64,000 bases of DNA from Cryptomeria japonica (lineage: Eukaryota > Streptophyta > Pinopsida > Cupressales > Cupressaceae). The position numbers and the translations under genes are program-made. Shown piece by piece: positions 57,300-64,000 of this stretch; positions within the stretch are counted from its first letter, which is position 1, and each line of letters starts with the position of its first letter. A model generated the notes under the pieces. The model was not told the DNA's origin. It saw only the letters and a program-made list of their open reading frames with translations, and ran no database searches. The stretch is from contig NC_081414.1 of the NCBI RefSeq assembly GCF_030272615.1, positions 824,367,396-824,431,395 on the forward strand, given 5' to 3'.

Positions 57300-58745
57300 T
57301 ATGGTCTATTATGATTTACTAATTTCCAATGTGAACAAGGTGAATTGGTCTTTTCTTCTAGTAGTTCTTCAAAGTTTTTCTTTTTGTGAAAAATGGTGTA
57401 AATGGATCTAGGATTGCATTTTAGAAGTTGTATTTTGGTCCTAATGAATGGTACTCCTTGTGGTCTTATCACCTCAACATAGGGTATTCATCAAGTTGGC
57501 CCATTATCTCCATTTCTCTTCATCTTAATGATTGAGACCTTGAATAGATCCATCAAGGCAACTCAATCCTCTTCTTTTTCGTAGGTGTCAAGATTTCCTC
57601 ATTTCTAGTTTATTTTACTCATTGCCTTTTTGTAGTTGACACCCTCTTATTCGACCAAGGTTCAATGGTAGAATCAAATTCAATTAAGAAAATTGTTGGT
57701 GGTTATTTTGTTACTTTAGGATAATTCATAAACTAGGAGAAATGTGTATTTATTTTCTTGAACACCCCTTCATCGATCCAAGAGTGTCTTCTCATTTTTG
57801 GGGTTTCTTTGTTGAAGTTCTTCCTTGTAAATATCTTGGTTTACCCTTCTATATGAGTAAAGAGAAGCATATCTTTTGGGATAAAGTAATTCCTACTATT
57901 TCCACTAGAACTTATACCTAGAAATTTAAATGGCTTTCTTTGGCAAGCAAAATCAATCTTGAGTAAAATTCCCATTTACCACATGACAGTACTCATGATG
58001 CCTAATGGTACACTAATTAATTTGTAAAATACTCTGAGGTATTTTCTTTGGGAAGGTTATCTACAAAGTAAGGATAGACTCTCATTGGTGGCTTGGGACA
58101 AGGTCTATACTCCTAAAGAGCTAGGTGACGTAGGAATTAGAAACATTGTCATTCAAGATCCTAATGCTTGATGGTGAAAACTTCTAAGACATAAGAATTT
58201 GGATATTTTGGATAGGGAGAGGATCTTTACTTTGAAAAATCTTCCCACTGGATCCAAAATGTGGAACTTCGTGTTCTCTTGTAGAAATATTCTTCAACAT
58301 ATTTCTTGGGTCATTCATAATAGGGAAAGGGCTTTATTTTGGGAAGACTCATGGAATGGTCACAAACTTCTAAATTCTTCAAGAACTTGGGTAATCATTG
58401 AGATTTTATTCAAGTAACTTTGGGGTCACAAGGTTAAAGACTATTTTGTAGTGGATTCCTCTTCCTTTCTTTCTCAAGTAAAGTGGAAATCTTTTGATTT
58501 TTTCCCAATTTAAATTCAGATAAAATTTATTTGAAATAAGAGCTTGCCTCAAGAATTATTCTTCCTTCTCATAAGGATGATGAGATTATATGGTTGAAAT
58601 CCCCTTTAGGTTCTTAAAATTTGAAGGATGGTTATAAATTTCTGACACAGAGAAAGAGGATAGTTGGCCTTTATGGCTCTCTTGGGGATCTTATTGCCTT
58701 CCCAAAGAAGGAGCTTTTGCTTGGGATTTTTGACATGGAAATTGT
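57300..58745 (+). pseudogene. LINE (L1-type) reverse transcriptase remnant
   Basis: In changing plus-strand frames the order is KVNWSFLL, FCEKWCKWI, MNGTPCGL, VGPLSPFLFILMIETLNRSI, the catalytic box degenerated to FVVDTLLF (YADD expected), PCKYLGLPFYMSKEKHIFWD, KFKWLSLASKI, then LSLVAWDKVYTPKELGDVGI and ALFWEDSWNG. This is the usual order of plant LINE reverse transcriptase and its C-terminal region. Many stops; the 5' half with the endonuclease is absent, as in typical 5'-truncated LINEs. Its 3' part is cut by the TRIM. Confidence 0.82.
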
Positions 58746-59086
58746 TGACAATGGGCCAGCATCCCTCATGGGGATTTGTGACATGGTTTAACAGCCTCCT
58801 ATGGATTCTATAAGTCTAGTGGTTGTACTGGGCATTGACAGGTCAATCTTTTGGTGCAATAGCAACCCTAGCTTGTAACAAGTGGTATCAGAGCTTGGTC
58901 ACAGGTTCGAATCACACAGGTCGTGGCAAGTGACACTGGGAGAGGGATTTTTGGTAGTAGGCCAACATCCCTTGTGGGGATTCGCGACATGGTTTAACAA
59001 CCTCCTATGGATTCTATAAGTCTAGTGGTTGTATCAGGCATTGATAGGTCGATCTTTTGGTGCAATGACAACTCTAGCTTGTAACA
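58746..59086 (+). mobile_element. Miniature LTR retrotransposon (TRIM), 341 bp
   Basis: Two 135-bp terminal repeats (58746-58880 and 58952-59086) start TG, share GGATTCTATAAGTCTAGTGG, and end CTAGCTTGTAACA. The internal part is only 71 bp and contains an exact initiator-Met primer site TGGTATCAGAGC (58883-58894) and a purine tract CTGGGAGAGGGATTT before the second repeat. It has no coding capacity, so it must use enzymes of other elements. Flanking 5-mers (ATTGT, GAAAC) do not match. Confidence 0.85.
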
Positions 59087-59109
59087 GAAACCTGGTAAGG
59101 GGAAAAACC

Positions 59110-60825
59110 TATGTAGGGGAAAAAGTGACACTAAGCAAACATGCCCTAATCTCACTTTCAATCACACACTTGCGGAATACGAAAGAGCCTAGAGGTATCA
59201 CACAATTGGATACTTCTTTTTGTGGAAGAGAGAGCCACGGGCTACCTATTAGGATTTCTATTCCTTTGTTGCAAATGATAGATAGAATGATGCAAGTTCA
59301 ACTATTAACCCTAAAGTGTAAGTATGAACTAGTAACTTTGAGCACAAGATTGTAGAATTGAGATTTAATGATGAAAAATTGTAAGGATAAGAGGAGAAAT
59401 GTAAATGTGTACCTTGAATGGATTTGATTCTACAAGATCTGCCACTGAAGCTGGAAGCCTGAAAAACTGAAGTTGCTACCTCTGAAACTGCTAAAATTCA
59501 CTGAAATGGACAAGGACCAGGGCGCCCAGCGCCCCTGTCCCAGGGACCAAGGCACCCAGCGCCCCTGTCCCAGGAACCAAGGCACCCAGTGCCCCTGTCC
59601 TGGTAGGACCAGGGCACCCGACACCCCTGTCCTAGCTTTCTAGGTTGGAATTTGGTGTGAAGTTCTGTCTCGGTCCGCTTCCGTCGGATTTGCAACTTGC
59701 GGCGTCCTTCAAATTCGGAAATCTGCACTTATATCTGAAAAGGGTTGTAGGTGGCTATATAGGGTTTTGCCTTAGTCAAACCCCCGCTTTGGTGATTTCC
59801 ACTTCCACGAATAGCCAAGTTGTATAATAAAAGTTGTGTGTGCAGACCTTGTGTGTGTGCAAGATCCTAAAATGAAAGTAAGCAAACTAGAGCAACCTAC
59901 AAAGTAAACCCTAATTGCTTGTAATTGACAAAGTAAAATGCTCTAAATCAAGATGAAAAGTGATCTAAAGCATGAGTGCAAAGGATGTAATGAAGCTTGT
60001 GCAAAGACATGAAAACAACATGAAACCATACCCAACCCCAAGGGAGGGGTACAAGCCAATCTTCAGTCGGTGATCTCTTATTGTTCTTCTATGTCTTCAA
60101 AGCCCTAAGTTGATGAATGAAATTGAATTCTTGATTAATGGATGTTGAGTGTTGTTGAAGATCCCACAAGACTTTCTCTTTTGCTACAATGCCTTCCTTC
60201 TTGTTGCTTGTTGTTGTTATCTCCATTCATGATTCTTCCTTATATGTCTCTTATGCTTTCAATCGAGAAAAGAGAGTCTTTATATAGGAAACCCTAGGTC
60301 TTAATTTCACTTTAGGCCAACTTAGAGATTGAACCTCCCACCAATTTCTTGGGGTTAAGCTTTATTTTATGATTGGATCGCGCTCCTAAAATTTCGGGAA
60401 AAATGTTTGGGACCGTGTGCACTCCGGGCGCCATGGTCCTCTCCGGGCACCATGGTCCCGACAACTTTTCACCAAATTTTTAGGGCCATCGGATATGATG
60501 ATTTTAGAGAGAATCCTGAAGTTATAGCTGATTTCAAGATGTTTTGACCCCTAAAATTAGGCCTTAAAGTTCAAAATAGGACCTAATTAGGGTTTTAGAT
60601 TAAATGATGTATTGGAAGAATAAAATGAAAGGGGCACACTTTAATTAAAAGGGCCCAACTTTATGATATGGGAGATGATAAAATAGAACCTTAGACCTAA
60701 TTAATTTAATTAATTAAGTGCTAAAGGGGAAATGCAATGCAAAATGCAAAATGCGCCAAGGTGGGTGCTAAACTAGGTGTGAAATTGTACCACCCTAGCA
60801 AGTGCGTACAATTTACGATGCTACA
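59110..60825 (-). repeat. Second solo LTR of the GCGCC-minisatellite family
   Basis: 1716 bp, TATGTAGGGGAAAAAG to TACGATGCTACA on the plus strand, with perfect duplication AAACC (59105-59109 and 60826-60830). The first dinucleotide has mutated from TG to TA. It aligns with 47887-49545. A TATATAAAG box on the minus strand lies near 60275. Confidence 0.9.
59514..59635 (-). repeat. Four-unit GC-rich minisatellite in the solo LTR
   Basis: Units at 59514, 59544, 59574 and 59606. The first keeps GGGCGCCCAGCGCCC; the others show GCG changed to GCA, as expected from decay of methylated CpG. Confidence 0.9.
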
Positions 60826-61661
60826 AAACCATCGTGGAAAACCTTACCCATAATCAGATGATACTACTACAGATAATAAGTGTATACAAATGGGGTCTGC
60901 ACATGTAGAAAGGCCAACTGCCTAGATCTCACTGCTCAATCACAAGATAGGAGTGACACTAACTACAATTGGATGGTTAAATCCAATGATAATGTACTAC
61001 TCACAATAGCATCTGCAATGTTGGATTCAATATCGGTTTAAGCTCTGAACATGAGTGTCAAACACCTTCATAACCTTCCTTCAACCTTAAAATAATGTCT
61101 GCGTGATTTGCACAAGGATCTGCTTATTTTCACTCTTCAATATTCAAACACACTCATACCATATCCTATATCTGATCTTCAATAAGATCTTAAAATCATA
61201 TATACAAAACCTAAGACCAAATGTATAGGTCGGCTCACTAAAGATATTACAATTAAATCAATTACAAATAATTCTTGATGTGATACAATATGTCTGCTCA
61301 ATACATTTATCAATCAATAAACCATCTCCATAACGTGTCGTGCTGATCTGGAATAGATATCATGTATCGGTCCATAACCTAGACCTATTTGTCGGTTAAG
61401 ACAAATCTGTCAACCTGATTAGACCAATAAGAAAAATAACAAATCCAAACTCCAAATCCAAACTCCCAATCCATGTCTTCGACATAACCAAATGATCTCC
61501 AAGTTATCATCACTGCCGGTGAACAATATAACCTGATGGTGAACACATACCGGTGATTGTGCATAAGTCACTAACCATACTGGTGAACATAAAGAAGACA
61601 AATGTTGACATCAATGACAAAACCAATGCAACACATGACGAAGTCATCCAGAATACCAACA

Positions 61662-62665
61662 CAATATATTTTTAATAAATTATCACTCTTCTAAAGAACG
61701 TTGACCTCTATGAAATTTTACATTGCTATAGCAAAGCTAATAAGGCCAACTTAACCTCATTTATACCTTGGCCCATGCTTTCTTATTTGGATTTTGATGT
61801 GTTAATAATGATGGCCATTGCTTTTATTCTCCTAAAATGAGCTCCATATTAATTGATCGATGACACACACGTTTACACATACACTTGTTTTTTTAATCTA
61901 CCTTTGATATATTGTGTGTTGGTATTTTGGACTAATTTGTGACACTTTTGAAGATACAATGTGTCCTTCCTGCTTCTTCATCCTAGTATTTTTGGTGGAA
62001 TCATAGACAGTATTGTTGATAAGTTCACTGCCTTACTTTTCATCCTAAGCTATGATATGCATATCTTAGTCTCTCTAATTTCCTCGATTTCACCAGTGGA
62101 GGAGTTGTTCTCAAGTTCATCTATCCAGCCCATGGAAGGTGTGAATTTGGTTAGTTTCTTATGTTTTTAGCCTAAGGATGATGCTTCAGCTGATGCTGAT
62201 AGGTCTTTATTACAAGTCTTGGTTGATTTTTACACTTTGTATTGGTTAATCATCTAGTTCTTCACATTTTGGCTATATAGCTAGTTTTGGTTGGGATGAA
62301 ATGCATGTATATGATGAGTTATAAGTTATTGGTTTATTCTGTATCATTTTTGTTCTCTTTCCTCCCACGTTTTCAAAAGCTTATTATAATGGAGTTGGAT
62401 TTTTTTATCTACGTAAAAACTTCTTTTTTGATAACTAAAAAAAAACCAAGTTTCTTCCTTTGGAAAACAACAATAGATTGTATAGTTAATGGCACCATTT
62501 TTCTTTAGGATAGTTTTATCTTTTTAGCATGCGATGGTTGGTTGTTTAAATATTTAATGTTAAGGGCATGCTTTGGCTTTCCCTCTATTTTTTTTTTGAA
62601 ATTTGAAAGAAAATGTGCTAAAGTTAGCTCCTTGAGAGTGAAGGAAAGGTTACTTTGTGATGGGT
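61662..62665. other. Unassigned sequence, no gene
   Basis: T-rich on the plus strand. Short open frames only, none resembling a known protein. No LTR pair recognised. Confidence 0.45.
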
Positions 62666-63889
62666 TGTGTAATGGTGAAAAAGGTGAATGATGGAGAGAT
62701 CAAGAGGAAATATTTTCTTCCCTTAGAGGAGAGATGAAAGTTTGACTACAGATTTCCCTTCAAACACTTTATCCATATTACATTAAAAGAGGGGGAAATT
62801 AATAGATCCAATCTCTTAGGGAAGAGATTGAATACTAAATGAACTGATAATGAGATAGAAATGACAAGCTAATCCCTTCTTTTAGAATGAAAAAATGATT
62901 GAATCATGTGTTGTAAAACTCTGTGTAGAAGTAGCAAAAAACTCATTATAAGAGAAGCATGAGATAAAGTTGTGCACCTGGATCTGGCTATAATATGTCA
63001 AGATGAAGCTAAATTGTGAATTTGAGGAAAAGTTGTCAGGACCATGCTGAAAGTGCACATGGTCCTCCAAAAAATCCATGAAATGAAAGGGGTTTTTCTA
63101 CATCTACAAATGGAGTCCGAATATGCAAACACAGCTATGCACCTGCAAACTACACACAAAAAAGAGAGGAAAAAGAGTTGGGATTGGGGGTTTGCCTTCA
63201 GCTCAAACCCCGGTTTTGGAATTAACCAAATGATGAAAATGAAAGACTAAAATATAATTCACCTCAAGGGATTTTGTAGATAGAATGTAGGTAGATTTTC
63301 TTGTATTGAATTGTAAGAAAGTACTTGCAAGTAAATGTAAATGAAATATTGAAATGTAATTCACCTAAAGGGAGGTTGTAGATAGAATGTAGGTAGATTT
63401 GCTTGTATTGAATTGAATGTTGAAAGGGATCTCCTCTTCAATGGTTGAATCCTTGACTTGAACGCAACACCTGGACTTGAAGGGAGGCTTGAGAATGCTC
63501 AATGCTGGAAAGGAATGCTTGAATGCATGGTCTCATATAATCCCACTTATCCAACTTATACAAATGGGAGGGTGAATGTGACTTATATACTCATCAATTA
63601 GGGTTAATTGACTAATTTTTCATCGCAGGCCGACATAGGGAAAGTTTTCCCACTTTATGCAAATTCCAATGCAAAGATAGGACATAGGGGCCCCCGAAAT
63701 AGGGCAAGGACAAGGGCGCCACACCTCTATCCTAGGGGGGACATTCAGGCAGTGCGGAGGGCAAAAAAAGTGCAGTTTATGGGGATGAGCAAGTCTCGGG
63801 TCTCCAATCAGGCTTGGGGATTCAAATCGCCAATGTGAAGACCCTAATATGGTCGCAAATTGCAAGGGTCACAATTTTATGACACTACA
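62666..63889 (-). repeat. 3' LTR of an element extending beyond the right edge
   Basis: The right end TATGACACTACA is followed by the complement of a polypurine tract (AAAGTGGGGGCCAAA on the minus strand), so this is a 3' LTR on the minus strand. The left end TGTGTAATGGTGAAAAAGG resembles the left end of the two solo LTRs, at the distance predicted from a shared internal word (GTGCACCTGGAT near 62973). A TATATAAG box on the minus strand lies near 63585. About 1224 bp. Confidence 0.6.
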
Positions 63890-64000
63890 TTTGGCCCCCA
63901 CTTTAGCGGGAGTATAAGTGTATGCCAATATTATCGGTAAAGTACAAGGAAACAAGATTGAAAGACTTCTACCACATTAAGGAGGAAAGATGCACCAAGC
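63890..64000 (-). other. Internal 3' end with polypurine tract of the right-edge element
   Basis: 63890-63910 is the polypurine tract; the remaining bases are internal sequence of the element, without a recognised domain. Confidence 0.5.

Larger units (their letters stand above)
59087..61661 (-). repeat. Copia LTR fragment interrupted by a solo LTR
   Basis: 59087-59109 and 60831-61661 form one segment once the solo LTR and one AAACC are removed. It contains GGAAAAACC and CCGGTGAACA words, TGTTGACATCAATGACAA near its end, and stops with ATACCAACA, the edge of copia-1-like LTRs. The left end is cut at the TRIM. Confidence 0.55.

Noticed and set aside
58881-58925. tRNA-like words (GGTTCGAATC) in the TRIM interior
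   Set aside because: No cloverleaf could be drawn; the sequence follows the primer site and is better explained as part of the TRIM.

Overview
The window looks like nuclear DNA of a seed plant with a very large, repeat-filled genome, most likely a gymnosperm and probably a conifer. The reasons are nested, old LTR retrotransposons of several lineages, a Penelope-like retroelement with a GIY-YIG endonuclease (elements I recall being reported from conifers), plant-type initiator-Met primer sites, and one plant gene built of expansin and oleosin parts. No bacterial or organellar genes, rRNA, tRNA genes or CRISPR were seen.

Layout. 1-14345: the 5' end of a minus-strand Tat/Ogre-like Ty3 element (gag and protease remnants, primer site, 5' LTR). 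Its LTR is split by a minus-strand Ty1/copia element (copia-1, 6969-14208, target duplication TAATT). 14346-16900: LTR debris and a plus-strand LTR with a 31-bp minisatellite. 16920-26110: a decayed plus-strand Penelope-like element, split inside its endonuclease end by a minus-strand Ty3 chromovirus (18206-26024, duplication CAACC). 26110-39800: the only largely gene-like part. It has a minus-strand leader fragment (28.4 kb), an orphan first exon (29.7 kb) and a two-exon gene (35469-36017) sharing one leader and first-exon family, plus microsatellites, a solo LTR (31519-32697) and a possible SINE. About 38.6-55.2 kb: a degenerate plus-strand Ty3-like element (element X) with long unrecognised coding remnants and a G-patch-like segment. 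It is split by copia-2 (43893-51614, duplication ATTAG), which is itself split by a solo LTR (47887-49545, duplication CTATT). 55.2-64 kb: a copia LTR remnant, a small inverted-repeat element, a dead LINE, a miniature LTR element (TRIM), a second solo LTR of the same family (59110-60825, duplication AAACC) inside another copia LTR, and at the right edge the 3' LTR of a related element that continues outside.

How parts work together. Almost all coding sequence is retroelement-derived and broken by stops, frameshifts or lost catalytic residues, so little of it is likely active. The exception is the 149-residue gene at 35.5 kb. It joins an expansin-type signal peptide and the first part of an expansin domain to an oleosin-type hydrophobic hairpin. 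I know of no described protein with this architecture; it is the most interesting item here. The orphan exon at 29.7 kb has the same splice phase and could be a broken duplicate or an alternative first exon.
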